Origin: Sphingomonas adhaesiva
GTDB taxonomy: Bacteria > Pseudomonadota > Alphaproteobacteria > Sphingomonadales > Sphingomonadaceae
NCBI RefSeq assembly: GCF_002374855.1
Contig: NZ_NWVC01000008.1
Span: 1-64,000, forward strand
Direction of reading: 5' to 3'
DNA length: 64,000 bases
Shown here: one piece after another, positions 7,135 to 16,679 of the stretch
Position numbering within the stretch: position 1 is the stretch's first letter
Layout: each line of letters begins with the position of its first letter
Program-made: the position numbers and the translations under genes
The notes under the pieces: model-generated
What the model saw: the letters and a program-made list of their open reading frames with translations, nothing else
Told to the model about the DNA's origin: nothing
Database searches by the model: none

Positions 7135-9783
7135 TCAATCTATTTTGTATTGAAAGTTGGTATCGACGATAGTCACAGCAATTCCCGCCACCTCTTCCCC
7201 GCGCATCTGCCGTTCCAGCAGCGCGATTGACATGTCGGGCAGCATCGTGTTGGTCAGGATCGCGTCGATCATGCGCCCGCCGCTCGCCACTTCGGTGCAC
7301 CGCGCGACGATATGGTCGACGACGTCCTGGCCATAGGTCAGCGTGAGCGCGTGGTTCTCGCGCACGCGCTTCACCACGCGGTTCAGTTGCAGGCGGACGA
7401 TACCCTGCAACATCGTCGGCGACAGCGGGTAATAAGGCAGCACCAGCAACCGCCCCAGCAATGCGGGCGGGAAGACCTTGAGCAGCTCGGGGCGCAGCGC
7501 GCCTGCCAGCCCCTCCGGCTCGGGCGCCAGTTCCTCGTCCTCGGTCAGGCTCATCACCATGTCGGTGCCGACGTTGCTGGTCAGAAGGATGAGGGTGTTC
7601 TTGAAATCGATGAACCGCCCCTCGCTGTCGTTCATGAATCCCTTGTCGAACACCTGGAAGAACATCTCATGGACGTCGGGGTGCGCCTTTTCCACTTCGT
7701 CCAGCAGCACCACCGAATAGGGCCGCCGCCGCACCGCCTCGGTCAGCACGCCGCCCTGGCCGTAGCCGACATAGCCAGCCGGCGCGCCTTTCAGCGTGGA
7801 GACGGTGTGCGCCTCCTGAAATTCGCTCATGTTGATGACGATCAGGCTGTCGTCGCCTGAATAGAGCAGCTCCGCCAGCGCGTGCGCGGTTTCGGTCTTG
7901 CCGACGCCCGACGGGCCGCACAGCATGAACACGCCGACCGGCTTGTTGGGATTGTCGAGCTTCGCGCGGCTGGTCTGAATCCGCTTGGCGATCGCATCCA
8001 TCGCGTGATCCTGCCCGATCACGCGCGCCTTCAGCTGGTCGGCGATCGTCAGGACGCTGGCGATCTCATCCTTGACCATCCGGCCGACGGGTATGCCGGT
8101 CCAGTCGCCGACGACGCTGGCCACCGCATCGGCATCGGCGACGCCGAACACCATCGGCGCATCGCCGCCCGCCTCGCGCATCGCCGCCACCGCCAGCGCC
8201 AGCGCCGTCTCGGCACCCTGCGCGGCGGTCGCCTCATCCGCTTCGCGCGCGGCTACCAGCGCGTCGCGTGCTTCGCGCACCGTGACGAACGCAGCCATTT
8301 CCGCCCGCCATTTCGCCTCCACCCCGGCCAGCGTCTCGCGCGCGGCGGCGATCTCGCCGTCCAGCTTCGCGATCCGGTCGGCGCCGGCATATTGGTTCGC
8401 GGCCTCGCGCGTGGCGATATCGCGCTCCACCTCCAGCAGTTCGACGCGGCGCCGGCGGTCCTCCACCGGCGCGGGCACCGCGTGCTGCGACACCGCGACA
8501 CGCGCGCACGCGGTATCGAGAAGGCTGACCGCCTTGTCCGGCAGCTGCCGCGCCGGGATGTAGCGCTGCGACAGTCTCACCGCCGCGTCCACCGCCTCGT
8601 CCAGCACGACGACGGCGTGATGCGCCTCCATCATCGGCGCGACCGAGCGGATCATCGCCACCGCCACCTCGGTTTCCGGCTCGCCCACGTCCACCGTCTG
8701 GAACCGCCGGGTCAGCGCCGGATCCTTCTCGAAATACTGGCGATATTCGGCATAGGTGGTCGCCGCGATCGTACGCAGCCGCCCGCGCGCGAGCGCCGGC
8801 TTGAGCAGGTTGGCGGCATCGCCCGTCCCCGCCTGTCCGCCGGCGCCGACCAGCGTATGCGCCTCGTCGATGAACAGGATGATCGGCTCGGGCAATTGCT
8901 CGACCGCGTCGATCACGTCGCGCAACCGCTTCTCGAACTCACCCTTCACGCTCGCGCCGGCCTGGAGCAGCCCGATGTCGAGCGCGCGCAGCGTGACATT
9001 GCGCAGCGACGGCGGCACGTCGCCATCCGCGACGCGGCGTGCGAAGCCCTCCACTACCGCGGTCTTGCCGACACCCGCCTCACCCACAAGGATCGGGTTG
9101 TTCTGCCGCCGGCGCAGCAGGATGTCGACGACCTGCCGGATTTCCGCATCGCGCCCGACGATGCGGTCGATCTCGCCGGACTTCGCCTTGGCGGTGAGGT
9201 CGATCGAAAAACGCTCCAGCGCGTCGTTGCCGGTGACGCCGGTGCTACCCGGCCCCGGCTCCTCTCCCGCACTGCGCGCCACCGCGGCGGCGGCAGTTTC
9301 GGTCGTCTCGCTGGAGGCATGGCATACGGTCTCCAGTCCGTCGCCCAGCTTGTCAGCGTTGACCTTGCGCCATTCGGGCGAGATCGCGAACAGCGCGTTG
9401 CGCAGCGTTGACGTCTTCAGCATGGCATAGATCAGATGCGCGCCGCGCACCTTCGCCGCGCCGAATTGCAGCGACGCGAACAGCCAGCCCTTTTCCACCG
9501 CTTCCTCGACCTGTGGCGAGAAGTCCGACACCGCGGTCGCCCCGCGCGGCAGCGCGTCCAGTGCGGCCAGCACATCCTTGGCCAGCCGCGCCTCGTCCAG
9601 GCCAAACGCGATGCGCAGGCGGCCCACGTCATTGCCCGGATCCTGCAACAGTACGTGCAGCCAGTGAACCAGCTCGACATAGGGATTGCCGCGCATCCGG
9701 CAGAAGCCGGTCGCGGTTTCCACCGCCTTCAACGCTGTCGTGTTCAGGCGGCCGAACAGGCTCGCACGGCTGATCTCGCTCAT
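7135..9783 (-). CDS. clpV: T6SS sheath-recycling AAA+ ATPase ClpV (TssH)
   Basis: The 882-residue protein has the full ClpB/ClpV layout. It has a Clp N-domain (about 1-150), a first AAA+ module with Walker A GEAGVGKT (234-241) and Walker B ILFIDEAHTLVGAGG, and a coiled-coil middle region (about 420-560). The second AAA+ module has Walker A GPSGVGKT (623-630) and Walker B SVVLLDEVEKAHPDV. It is followed by a ClpB-type D2 C-terminal domain. ClpV binds the contracted TssB/TssC sheath in the cytoplasm and disassembles it. The start overlaps the tssG stop by 4 bases. TagJ, a known sheath/ClpV accessory, is encoded in the same operon. It is the last core gene before the variable cargo region. Confidence 0.97.
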   Translation of the reverse strand: MSEISRASLFGRLNTTALKAVETATGFCRMRGNPYVELVHWLHVLLQDPGNDVGRLRIAFGLDEARLAKDVLAALDALPRGATAVSDFSPQVEEAVEKGWLFASLQFGAAKVRGAHLIYAMLKTSTLRNALFAISPEWRKVNADKLGDGLETVCHASSETTETAAAAVARSAGEEPGPGSTGVTGNDALERFSIDLTAKAKSGEIDRIVGRDAEIRQVVDILLRRRQNNPILVGEAGVGKTAVVEGFARRVADGDVPPSLRNVTLRALDIGLLQAGASVKGEFEKRLRDVIDAVEQLPEPIILFIDEAHTLVGAGGQAGTGDAANLLKPALARGRLRTIAATTYAEYRQYFEKDPALTRRFQTVDVGEPETEVAVAMIRSVAPMMEAHHAVVVLDEAVDAAVRLSQRYIPARQLPDKAVSLLDTACARVAVSQHAVPAPVEDRRRRVELLEVERDIATREAANQYAGADRIAKLDGEIAAARETLAGVEAKWRAEMAAFVTVREARDALVAAREADEATAAQGAETALALAVAAMREAGGDAPMVFGVADADAVASVVGDWTGIPVGRMVKDEIASVLTIADQLKARVIGQDHAMDAIAKRIQTSRAKLDNPNKPVGVFMLCGPSGVGKTETAHALAELLYSGDDSLIVINMSEFQEAHTVSTLKGAPAGYVGYGQGGVLTEAVRRRPYSVVLLDEVEKAHPDVHEMFFQVFDKGFMNDSEGRFIDFKNTLILLTSNVGTDMVMSLTEDEELAPEPEGLAGALRPELLKVFPPALLGRLLVLPYYPLSPTMLQGIVRLQLNRVVKRVRENHALTLTYGQDVVDHIVARCTEVASGGRMIDAILTNTMLPDMSIALLERQMRGEEVAGIAVTIVDTNFQYKID

Positions 9784-10802
9784 GATCGCTTACTCCAGGA
9801 AGAGGTGCGGCGCAGATGCGCGTCGTTGCGGCGGGGACGGCCGCGTGCCGGATCGATCCAACTGGTCCAGCCCAGCTGCGTGCGCCCGTCGAGCCGCGCG
9901 GGCGGTGCCGCCTCGCGTGCGATGTCCAGCGCCACGTCCCATTCCAGATGCGAAGGTGCGAACGCGTCCAGCGCCTCCGCCAGCACGCCGTGGCGTGCGC
10001 CGCCGGGCAACAGGGCACGGTAAGCGGCGGCGGCTTCCACGCGAATGACAACGCGGAACGCGTCGGTGACGGTGCGCACGCGGTACCCCAGCATCGCCTC
10101 GCCACCCAGCCGGGCGTAACCGCGGCCCAGCCGGCTGCGGTCGGACGGCTCCAGCTCGCGGTGGCGCGGCTGATATTCCAGCAGCCCGACCGGCGCGCCC
10201 AGCAGATGCGTCAGCGCATCCTCGATCGCGCCCGCGCTGCGTCGCGACGCGAACAGTGCGGCATAGGCCAGCCTCGCCTGTGCCGGGAACGACGCCGCGG
10301 CGCCTTCCGCAGCCCCGGTCAGCTGAGCAATATAGCCTGCGAAGCGATCGTCGCCCGGCCGGTCCGCCTGCGCCGCCGGTTCCGCCTCCGCCCAGGCGCG
10401 ATAGAACAGCTGCTGCATTCGCCGCGCCAGCAGGTCGAGGAAGCGCGTGAAGGGTCGCGACTTGGCATAGCGCGCCTCCCACGCGGCATATTCCGACAGG
10501 TGCAGCGGCATCGGCCCCATCGAGCCCAGCAGCCCCAGCCACCGCCCGATGACGCGCCAGGCGCCGCCCGCGCGTCCGGGCTGGATCGCGCTGATCGCCG
10601 CCGGGGCGAAGCCGGGGGCAGGATCCTGCGCGATCTCCACCAGGTCTTCCGAGGGCAGTCGTGCGCACCCGATCCGCGGTCGATCGGGCGCGCGCGCCTC
10701 GATTCCGCGCAGCAGCGCGAACGGCTCCCATCGCTGCGGCGCCTCGCCCGCCGCGGCCAGGAAGGTCAAATGGTCGGACGACGGCCGATGCGCGCTGGCC
10801 AT
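9780..10802 (-). CDS. tssG: T6SS baseplate protein TssG
   Basis: This 340-residue protein of the TssG/ImpH/VasB family begins with a variable N-terminus. It then has the family's core, with AISAIQPGRAGGAWRVIGRWLGLLGSMGPMPLHLSEY (about 68-105) and the helical FTRFLDLLARRMQQLFYRAW. The length is normal. TssG joins TssF, TssE and TssK to form the baseplate wedge. The assigned start overlaps tssF by 37 bases. No later in-frame ATG occurs before the conserved block, so this start is used, though it is not proven. Confidence 0.95.
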   Translation of the reverse strand: MASAHRPSSDHLTFLAAAGEAPQRWEPFALLRGIEARAPDRPRIGCARLPSEDLVEIAQDPAPGFAPAAISAIQPGRAGGAWRVIGRWLGLLGSMGPMPLHLSEYAAWEARYAKSRPFTRFLDLLARRMQQLFYRAWAEAEPAAQADRPGDDRFAGYIAQLTGAAEGAAASFPAQARLAYAALFASRRSAGAIEDALTHLLGAPVGLLEYQPRHRELEPSDRSRLGRGYARLGGEAMLGYRVRTVTDAFRVVIRVEAAAAYRALLPGGARHGVLAEALDAFAPSHLEWDVALDIAREAAPPARLDGRTQLGWTSWIDPARGRPRRNDAHLRRTSSWSKRS

Positions 10803-12631
10803 GCGGCGATCTCCCCTTCGTCGGCGGAATGGAAACAGGTTTCGGTAAAGGCGTTGACGGTCGCGAATTCCGCCAGGAATCGCTCGATCACCGCGCCGAA
10901 CAGGAACATGCGGCCGCGATCGAACGCGCCGTCGTCCAGCCGGACGCTGATCTGCCGCCCGCGCGCCACCGCATGGCGATCGAGCCAGCCCACGCGGCGC
11001 GTGATCGGGCGCGATCGGATGCCCAGCACGCCGTTCACTTGCCGGCGAGCCGCGGGGTCGTCGGTGCGGCCGTACAGCGCCAGGTGATCGCGCAGCGTCG
11101 TCGGATCGTCATCGTCCTGCGGCGCCAGCGTCAGGTGGTTGGGCGTCAGGTGCGCGATCACTTCCCACGCCGCGTTCGACAGCCCCATGGGCGGGCGCGG
11201 GCGCGTCGGCGCCCGTACCACCGCGATGGCGCGTGCGGGCACCCCGCTGGCCACCAGATGATGCTCGCCCGAAAACGCCAGCAATTCGGGCAGTTCGCGG
11301 TTGGTCACCAGCGCGCGCACCGCCAGTTCGCGCACGCCGTCCAGCCGCGCCGGGTCACCTGGCGCGGTCAGGCTCAGCCACGTCTCGGTCCCCGCATAAT
11401 CGGTGCGCCGGCGACTGCGCTGCTCGCGCGTCGACAGCCGCCGCTGCGTCAGCCGGACGCTGTAGAACAGCGCGTCACGCCAGTCGTGCAGCTGCGCGCC
11501 CAGCGCGTACATCGGCGCCACCTCGCGCGGGTCGCGATTGTCGGCGCCATAGGCACGCACGTCGAGCAGGCGGAATATCTCGAAATCGAGCGGCCGGGTG
11601 CGATCGGGGACGACATGATGCTCGTGCGCCTGCGGCTTCACCGCGACGCGCCCCAGCTGCTTTTCGAACAGGTTGATCGCGGGCGTGGCGAACAGCCGGA
11701 ACGCCGCCGGCGCCACCGCGCCGGCCAGCGCCGGCACCGCGCGGCGGAACAGCAGCACCACGTCGCACCCGCCCTGAACCGTCGCGAAGGCGCGGTACAG
11801 ATCGCGCAGCGCCACGAACAGGAAACGCTCCGGACAGGCGAAATACTCGGTCAGCAGCCGATAGCCGCGAAAGCTGCGCTGGTCCGCAGGCAACAGCGCC
11901 TCGTCATCCGCGAAGCCCAGCTGTTCCGGCAGCGGCAGCGCGGTCCACCCGTTCGCGCCATCGGGGGCCGCCGGATCGCGCGCGATCACCGCGACCGCAT
12001 CGCCGATCATCTGGCGGTACAGTTCGCCGGGCGTCGCCTCCCCGCCCGACAGGTACAACGGCAGGCGATCGATCGGCAGCTGCGCCAGCGATGCGCCCGC
12101 GGTCGCCTCGAACCGCAGCCGCAGCCCGGCTTCGGCCGGCACGCCCGCCGCTGCCGTGAAGGTGGCCACCGCCGCGCGCGTCGCCAGATACTCCGCCTGA
12201 ACGATCTTCAGCGGCCACAATGTCACGTCATGACCGGTGCGGAACGTCACGCTGGCATCGCCATGCCCGGTGGCGACCGCGGTCAGCGGGGTCAGCCGCG
12301 GCACCGCGCATCCCTGCACCAGCGCCGGATCGCCCTCGTGCGGCTCGAATGCGGCGATGCAGATCGACGGCGTCGGCGCCAGATATTGCGGCTGGATCGC
12401 CTGCAGCAGCGCCTTGGTGAAATCCGGAAACCGATCCTGCAGCTTTAGCTGGACCCGCGCACCCAGGAACGCCACGCCTTCCAGCAACCGTTCCACATAG
12501 GGATCGGGATCGGTCGGGGTATTCAGACCGAGCCGCCCCGCCACCGCCTCATGCTCCGCGGCGAACTCGCGCGATGCCTCGCGCAGATAGGTCAGCTCGT
12601 CATTATAGGCGGACAGCAAACGCGGATCCAC
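10766..12631 (-). CDS. tssF: T6SS baseplate protein TssF
   Basis: I place the start at GTG 12631, which gives VDPRLLSAYNDELTYLREAS, the standard TssF N-terminus. A GGGAG ribosome-binding site lies about 10 bases upstream, and the tssE stop is 7 bases away. A longer frame would overlap tssE. The 621-residue protein carries the family's VERLLEGVAFLGARVQLKLQ and LLQAIQPQYLAPTPS blocks. TssF is the largest wedge component and forms a 2:1 complex with TssG. Confidence 0.95.
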   Translation of the reverse strand: MDPRLLSAYNDELTYLREASREFAAEHEAVAGRLGLNTPTDPDPYVERLLEGVAFLGARVQLKLQDRFPDFTKALLQAIQPQYLAPTPSICIAAFEPHEGDPALVQGCAVPRLTPLTAVATGHGDASVTFRTGHDVTLWPLKIVQAEYLATRAAVATFTAAAGVPAEAGLRLRFEATAGASLAQLPIDRLPLYLSGGEATPGELYRQMIGDAVAVIARDPAAPDGANGWTALPLPEQLGFADDEALLPADQRSFRGYRLLTEYFACPERFLFVALRDLYRAFATVQGGCDVVLLFRRAVPALAGAVAPAAFRLFATPAINLFEKQLGRVAVKPQAHEHHVVPDRTRPLDFEIFRLLDVRAYGADNRDPREVAPMYALGAQLHDWRDALFYSVRLTQRRLSTREQRSRRRTDYAGTETWLSLTAPGDPARLDGVRELAVRALVTNRELPELLAFSGEHHLVASGVPARAIAVVRAPTRPRPPMGLSNAAWEVIAHLTPNHLTLAPQDDDDPTTLRDHLALYGRTDDPAARRQVNGVLGIRSRPITRRVGWLDRHAVARGRQISVRLDDGAFDRGRMFLFGAVIERFLAEFATVNAFTETCFHSADEGEIAAWPARIGRRPTI

Positions 12632-12638
12632 GACGGCG

Positions 12639-13142
12639 CTACTCCCGCATCGCGACGCTGCCGCCATCCGCCTCGATATCGGTCTTCAGCCGTACCGGCA
12701 CCGGATGCACGGCGCTGCGGATATCGGCGTGGATGATGAAGGTGGCGGCATTCTCGCGCTCCACCCCCTCCACGGGCTCCACCGTCAGCGTCTGCGGATC
12801 CAGCCGCGGCTCGAACGTGCGTAGCGCACCGCGCACGTCACGCGCACGCGCCAGCACGACGCGATGCGACACCGCCTTGCCGCTCAGGTCCGCAACGCCG
12901 AAGTTGAGCACGCTGTCCTGCACCTGCGGCAGCGGATCGAGGTCGACGATCGCGCCGAACTGCGTGGTGTTCAGAATCCACCCGATCTCGCGTCGTACCG
13001 TGTCACGCAGCGCACGTTCCGAAAAGTGCGCCGGATCGACCGCGGCGAACCGCGCCGCCTCCTCCCCGTGCAGTTCCAGTCCGGCCGGCACGTGCCCTGC
13101 GACCAGCTTGTCGAACAGCGGCGCGGTCAGGCGGGACCGCAT
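12639..13142 (-). CDS. tssE: T6SS baseplate protein TssE (gp25-like)
   Basis: The start ATG at 13142 lies 2 bases after the tagJ stop and gives MRSRLTAPLFDKLVAG. The 167-residue product has the gp25/lysozyme-like wedge fold signature: ALRDTVRREIGWILNTTQFG, where the conserved ExxWLLNT-type motif sits, followed by SVLNFGVADLSG. gp25-type proteins nucleate sheath polymerisation at the baseplate. The C-terminal tail HPVPVRLKTDIEADGG is usual for the family. Confidence 0.93.
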   Translation of the reverse strand: MRSRLTAPLFDKLVAGHVPAGLELHGEEAARFAAVDPAHFSERALRDTVRREIGWILNTTQFGAIVDLDPLPQVQDSVLNFGVADLSGKAVSHRVVLARARDVRGALRTFEPRLDPQTLTVEPVEGVERENAATFIIHADIRSAVHPVPVRLKTDIEADGGSVAMRE

Positions 13143-13144
13143 CG

Positions 13145-13963
13145 TCACGCCTGCGCACCGAAGTGCAGGCGACGCACCGCCATCAGGCCGACTTCCTCGC
13201 CGCCCGACATCATCAGCACGCGCTGGCCGATCCCGTTTCCAGCCGCGTCCCAATCGGTCCGCTTGCCGATCCGCTGCGCCACGTCCGGCGCGGCATGACT
13301 GCCGGGATAGCGTGCGGGCAACATCGCCGCGATCGATCCGCCCGCACGCAGCCGCACCTCGGCAGGGAACCAGATCGTGTCGCGCAGGTCTACGGGCCCG
13401 TCGCTCGTCAGCGTCTCGATCGCGTCAAAGGGCAACAAGCCCCAGCGCCCACCGACGATCGCCTCCAGAGCGGGGCCAAAGCGCGGATCGGCATCCGCGA
13501 TCCAGTCGAACGCCACCGGCTGGTCCAGCCCCGCGGCGCGCAGCGTGCCGGCCGTATCGGGCGCCGCATCGAGCGCGGCATCGCGCCGCGCGATCGCCGC
13601 TGCCCGCTCGCCGCGCGCGCCCAGCGTCAGCGCCGCCGCCAGATCGTCGATCCAGTCGCCGCCGCGCGCCAGCACCGGCACCTCGCCCTCGCCCTCGCCC
13701 TCGCCCGCCAACGCGGCGGCACGCTGCCTTTCGGCATCGATCGCCTGGCCATAGGCGACCGCCAGCATCTGCGCCGCGGGCGACAGTCGCGCCAGCGTGT
13801 CGAGTTGGGTGCGCGCCTTGTCCCAGTCGCCGGCCAGCGCCATCAGCTGGAACAGAAACATGCGGGTGGGAATATCCGCGGGCGCTGCCTTGAGCCGCGC
13901 GACCAGCGCGGCACGTGCGCCATCGATATCCCCGTCGCGCCACCGCGCGTCGGCATCGTTCAC
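13145..13963 (-). CDS. tagJ: T6SS accessory protein TagJ (ImpE family)
   Basis: This 272-residue ImpE-family protein starts at GTG 13963, preceded by GGAAGGAG at a good distance. The N-terminal half is TPR-like (RARAALVARLKAAP-type helices followed by FLFQLMALAGDWDKARTQLD). The C-terminal half holds the ImpE fold with FDWIADADPRFGPALEAI and GKRTDWDAAGNGIGQRVLMM. TagJ binds the TssB sheath subunit and/or ClpV and tunes sheath disassembly; it is present only in some T6SS lineages. An acidic GEGEGEGE stretch near residue 92 comes from a repeated GCCCTC hexanucleotide on the plus strand. Confidence 0.93.
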   Translation of the reverse strand: MNDADARWRDGDIDGARAALVARLKAAPADIPTRMFLFQLMALAGDWDKARTQLDTLARLSPAAQMLAVAYGQAIDAERQRAAALAGEGEGEGEVPVLARGGDWIDDLAAALTLGARGERAAAIARRDAALDAAPDTAGTLRAAGLDQPVAFDWIADADPRFGPALEAIVGGRWGLLPFDAIETLTSDGPVDLRDTIWFPAEVRLRAGGSIAAMLPARYPGSHAAPDVAQRIGKRTDWDAAGNGIGQRVLMMSGGEEVGLMAVRRLHFGAQA

Positions 13964-14001
13964 GATCGCCGCTCCTTCCGGGATGGCAAATATCTTTGAA
14001 T

Positions 14002-14031
14002 GCCCGCCCGACCCGCGCGGGTCGGGCGGGC
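14002..14031 (-). terminator. Perfect 30-base hairpin between hcp and tagJ
   Basis: Two 15-base arms (14002-14016 and 14017-14031) are exact reverse complements, all G/C except one A/T pair, and start 9 bases after the hcp stop. On the transcribed strand the hairpin is followed by a moderately A/T-rich stretch but no strong T-tract. It probably works as a partial terminator or an mRNA-stabilising 3' structure that lets hcp be made in excess over the downstream baseplate genes. That role is inferred. Confidence 0.6.
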
Positions 14032-14039
14032 GATGACGA

Positions 14040-14519
14040 TCAGATCTTCTTGTTCGCCTTGATGTCGTAACCGGCGGTGGACACGCCGCCGAGCGTGCCG
14101 TCGGCCTTCTGCGGCTTGTAGTCGAACTTCACCTTGGAATAGTTCATCGTCAGCATCTCGGTCGGATTGTCGCTGCCGGTGCCGGTGTTCTGCATGCTCG
14201 ACACGATCAGGTCGCTCAACGTGACGATGTAGAATTCCTCCTGCTGGCCGCCCGCCTTACGCACCGTGATCTTGGCTTCCTTGATGTGCTGGCCGGTGGC
14301 GCAGGCCAGCATCAGATTGGGGCTGGCGAGGTCCGCGGCCTTGGAAATCTGAATGTCGTCGAAATGCGCCTTGCCCGCGCCCGATCCGCCGCCCGCAGAA
14401 GAGGCACCGGTCTGGTGCACCCCGAAGGTGAAGCTGTGGATGTTGATCTCATCCTTGTGCTTCGAGTCGGTCGACTCACCCTTGATCCCGTCAAGCTTCA
14501 GGAACATGTCAACGGCCAT
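14040..14519 (-). CDS. hcp: T6SS tube protein Hcp (TssD)
   Basis: This 159-residue Hcp1-family protein begins MAVDMFLKLDGIKGESTDSK, continues with INIHSFTFGVHQTG, and has a typical FDDIQISKAADLASPNLMLAC block and C-terminal VKFDYKPQK. Hcp hexamers stack into the inner tube that is fired through the contracting sheath, and can carry small effectors. A strong AGGAGG lies 8 bases upstream of the ATG, the best ribosome-binding site in the operon, in keeping with the large amounts needed. It sits between tssC and tagJ and is followed by a perfect hairpin. Confidence 0.97.
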   Translation of the reverse strand: MAVDMFLKLDGIKGESTDSKHKDEINIHSFTFGVHQTGASSAGGGSGAGKAHFDDIQISKAADLASPNLMLACATGQHIKEAKITVRKAGGQQEEFYIVTLSDLIVSSMQNTGTGSDNPTEMLTMNYSKVKFDYKPQKADGTLGGVSTAGYDIKANKKI

Positions 14520-14581
14520 GATACAATCCTCCTAGCTGCAGCGCGTATCGCGCCATATTGTCTGTCGATGTGAGATGACGA

Positions 14582-16072
14582 TCACGCCGCCTTGGGCAGG
14601 CGCGACACCATGGAGAGCGACACGTCCATGCCCTCCAGTTGGTAATGCGGGACGAACAGGAACTTGCCCTTGTAGTAACCGGGATTTTCCTCGTCCGGAA
14701 CGATCTCGATCTGCGCATCCTTCAGCGGTAATCGCGCCTTGGTTTCTTCGGATGAACTTTCCGGCTGCGCATCGACATATTGCGATATCCAGCGGTTCAG
14801 CTCGTAATTCAGCTGCGACGCCTCCTTGTTGCCGCCCACCCAGTCGCGCACCATGCACTTCAGGTAATGCGCGAAGCGGCAGCTGGCGAAGATGTACGGC
14901 AGACGCGCCGACAGGTTCGCGTTCGCGGTCGCCGCGGGATCGTCATATTGCTTCGGGCTGTGCACCGTCTGCGCGCCGATAAAGGTCGCCTGGTCGGTGT
15001 TCTTGCGATGGATCAGCGCCAGCAGCCCCGATTTCGACAGCTCCGCCTCGCGCCGGTCGGAAATGGCGATCTCGGTCGGGCACTTCATGTCCACCCCGCC
15101 GTCGTCGGTGGGGAAGCAGGCGGTCGGCAGTGCCTCGACGGTGCCGCCCGATTGCACGCCGCGGATCCGCGTGCACCAGCCCCAGGTCGCGAACGCTTCG
15201 GTGATCCGGGACGCCATCGCATAGGCCGAATTGACCCACAGATGCTGGTCATGCGTGCCGCCGTTATCCTCTTCGAAATCGAATTCGTCGACCGGATCAG
15301 ATTTCGCGCCGTACGTGGCACGGCCCAGGAACCGCGGCATCGTCAGCGCCACATACCGGCTGTCGCTGCTTTCGCGGAACGACCGCCACGCGGCATAATC
15401 GGTCGCGTCGAACAGCTTGCCCAGATCGCGCGGGTTGGCCAATTCCTGCCAGCTATCCATCCCCATCAGCCCCGGATCGGCGGCGCTGATGAACGGCGCG
15501 TGCGCCGCCGCGCCGATCTTCGCGAAGCCCTTCAGCACCTCCAGGTCAGGCGCCGAATGATCGAAATAGTAATCGCATACGAACGCGCCATAGGGCTGCC
15601 CGCCCAGCTGTCCGAACTCGCTTTCATAAATCTTCTTGAACAACGGGCTCTGGTCCCAGGCCGCATCCTTGTACTGCTTGAACATCTTGCGGCATTCGTC
15701 CTTGCCGATGTTCAGGACGCGGATCTTCATGTCCTTTCCGGTGGAGGTGTTGAAGACGAGGTAGTTGAGCCCGCGCCACGCCGATTCCAGCTGCTGAAAA
15801 TCGGGATGATGAAGGATAAGATTGACCTGTTCGGACAATTTGCGGTCCAGCGCAGCGCGCATCGCATCCATCGTCTCGAACACGTCGTCGCCGATCACCG
15901 CGGCATCGGCCAGCGCCTGTTGCGCCAGCGTCTGCACCGCACTTTCGATCCGCGTCGCGCGCGTGTCGTCGTTCGGCTTGAACTCCTTTTGCAGGAGCAT
16001 CGAAAAATCGTCGTACTGGATCGTTTCGCCCTTCCCGTCGGGGGCGGCGGCGGTCGCCATCGGCTGTGCCAT
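14582..16072 (-). CDS. tssC: T6SS sheath protein TssC (VipB)
   Basis: The length (496 residues) and sequence are normal for the large sheath subunit. Visible blocks include SEQVNLILHHPDFQQLESAW near residue 90, RGLNYLVFNT, SPLFKKIYESEFGQLGGQPY and the family's MPRFLGRATYGAKSDP region; the C-terminus is LEGMDVSLSMVSRLPKAA. TssC pairs with TssB to build the contractile sheath, which ClpV later disassembles. An AAGGAG lies 9 bases before the ATG. It follows tssB after 26 bases. Confidence 0.97.
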   Translation of the reverse strand: MAQPMATAAAPDGKGETIQYDDFSMLLQKEFKPNDDTRATRIESAVQTLAQQALADAAVIGDDVFETMDAMRAALDRKLSEQVNLILHHPDFQQLESAWRGLNYLVFNTSTGKDMKIRVLNIGKDECRKMFKQYKDAAWDQSPLFKKIYESEFGQLGGQPYGAFVCDYYFDHSAPDLEVLKGFAKIGAAAHAPFISAADPGLMGMDSWQELANPRDLGKLFDATDYAAWRSFRESSDSRYVALTMPRFLGRATYGAKSDPVDEFDFEEDNGGTHDQHLWVNSAYAMASRITEAFATWGWCTRIRGVQSGGTVEALPTACFPTDDGGVDMKCPTEIAISDRREAELSKSGLLALIHRKNTDQATFIGAQTVHSPKQYDDPAATANANLSARLPYIFASCRFAHYLKCMVRDWVGGNKEASQLNYELNRWISQYVDAQPESSSEETKARLPLKDAQIEIVPDEENPGYYKGKFLFVPHYQLEGMDVSLSMVSRLPKAA

Positions 16073-16098
16073 GTCGTGCTACTCCTTAACGCGCGAGA

Positions 16099-16635
16099 TC
16101 AGGATGCGGGCTGCTCGTCGACCGCAGCGGCGGGGCCAGCGCCCTCGCCGGGACGCGTCGCGGCCAGCGCCTTCAGCAGGTCCGGATCGCGCAGCACCTT
16201 GTCGAGCAGGTCCTGCGCCCCGTCCTTGCCGTCCATGTAAAGCATCAGGTCGTTCAGCTGCTCACGCGCCTCCAGCAGCTTGGCGAGCGCGGGTACGTTG
16301 CGGGCGATCGCTCCGGGCGAGAAATCCTCCATCTTGGAGAACGTCAGGTCGACCGACATCTGCCCTTCGCCGGTCAGCGAATTGTCGACCTGGAACGCGG
16401 CGCGCGGCGCGATCGCGGCCATGCGGCTTTCGAAATTGTCCATGTCGATGTCGAGGAAGTCGCGCTTGTCGAGCGTCTTCTTCTCGACATGGCTCTTGCC
16501 CGACAGGTCGCTCATCACGCCCATCACGAAAGGCAGCGAAACCTTCTCCTTGGCGCCGAACGTCTCCACCTCATATTCGATGTGGACGCGCGGTGCGCGG
16601 TTTTCCTTGATGAAGCGCTGTCCGCTCTTCGACAT
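16099..16635 (-). CDS. tssB: T6SS sheath protein TssB (VipA)
   Basis: The 178-residue small sheath subunit has the typical opening (QRFIKENRAPRVHIEYEVET), the conserved LPFVMGVMSDLSGKS segment, DKRDFLDIDMDNFESRMAAI and LLEAREQLNDLMLYMDGKDG. The C-terminal tail (PGEGAGPAAAVDEQPAS) is Ala/Pro-rich and disordered. A GCAGGAG ribosome-binding site lies 8 bases from the ATG. tssB and tssC are adjacent as in nearly all T6SS clusters. Confidence 0.97.
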   Translation of the reverse strand: MSKSGQRFIKENRAPRVHIEYEVETFGAKEKVSLPFVMGVMSDLSGKSHVEKKTLDKRDFLDIDMDNFESRMAAIAPRAAFQVDNSLTGEGQMSVDLTFSKMEDFSPGAIARNVPALAKLLEAREQLNDLMLYMDGKDGAQDLLDKVLRDPDLLKALAATRPGEGAGPAAAVDEQPAS

Positions 16636-16679
16636 CGGCCGGTCTCCTGCTCAAATCGGTGAAAGGTGAACGCGGCGGC

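Noticed and set aside
10661..12448. Long plus-strand frame opposite tssF/tssG
   Set aside because: Arg/Gln/His-rich with no motifs; tssF and tssG are clear on the minus strand.
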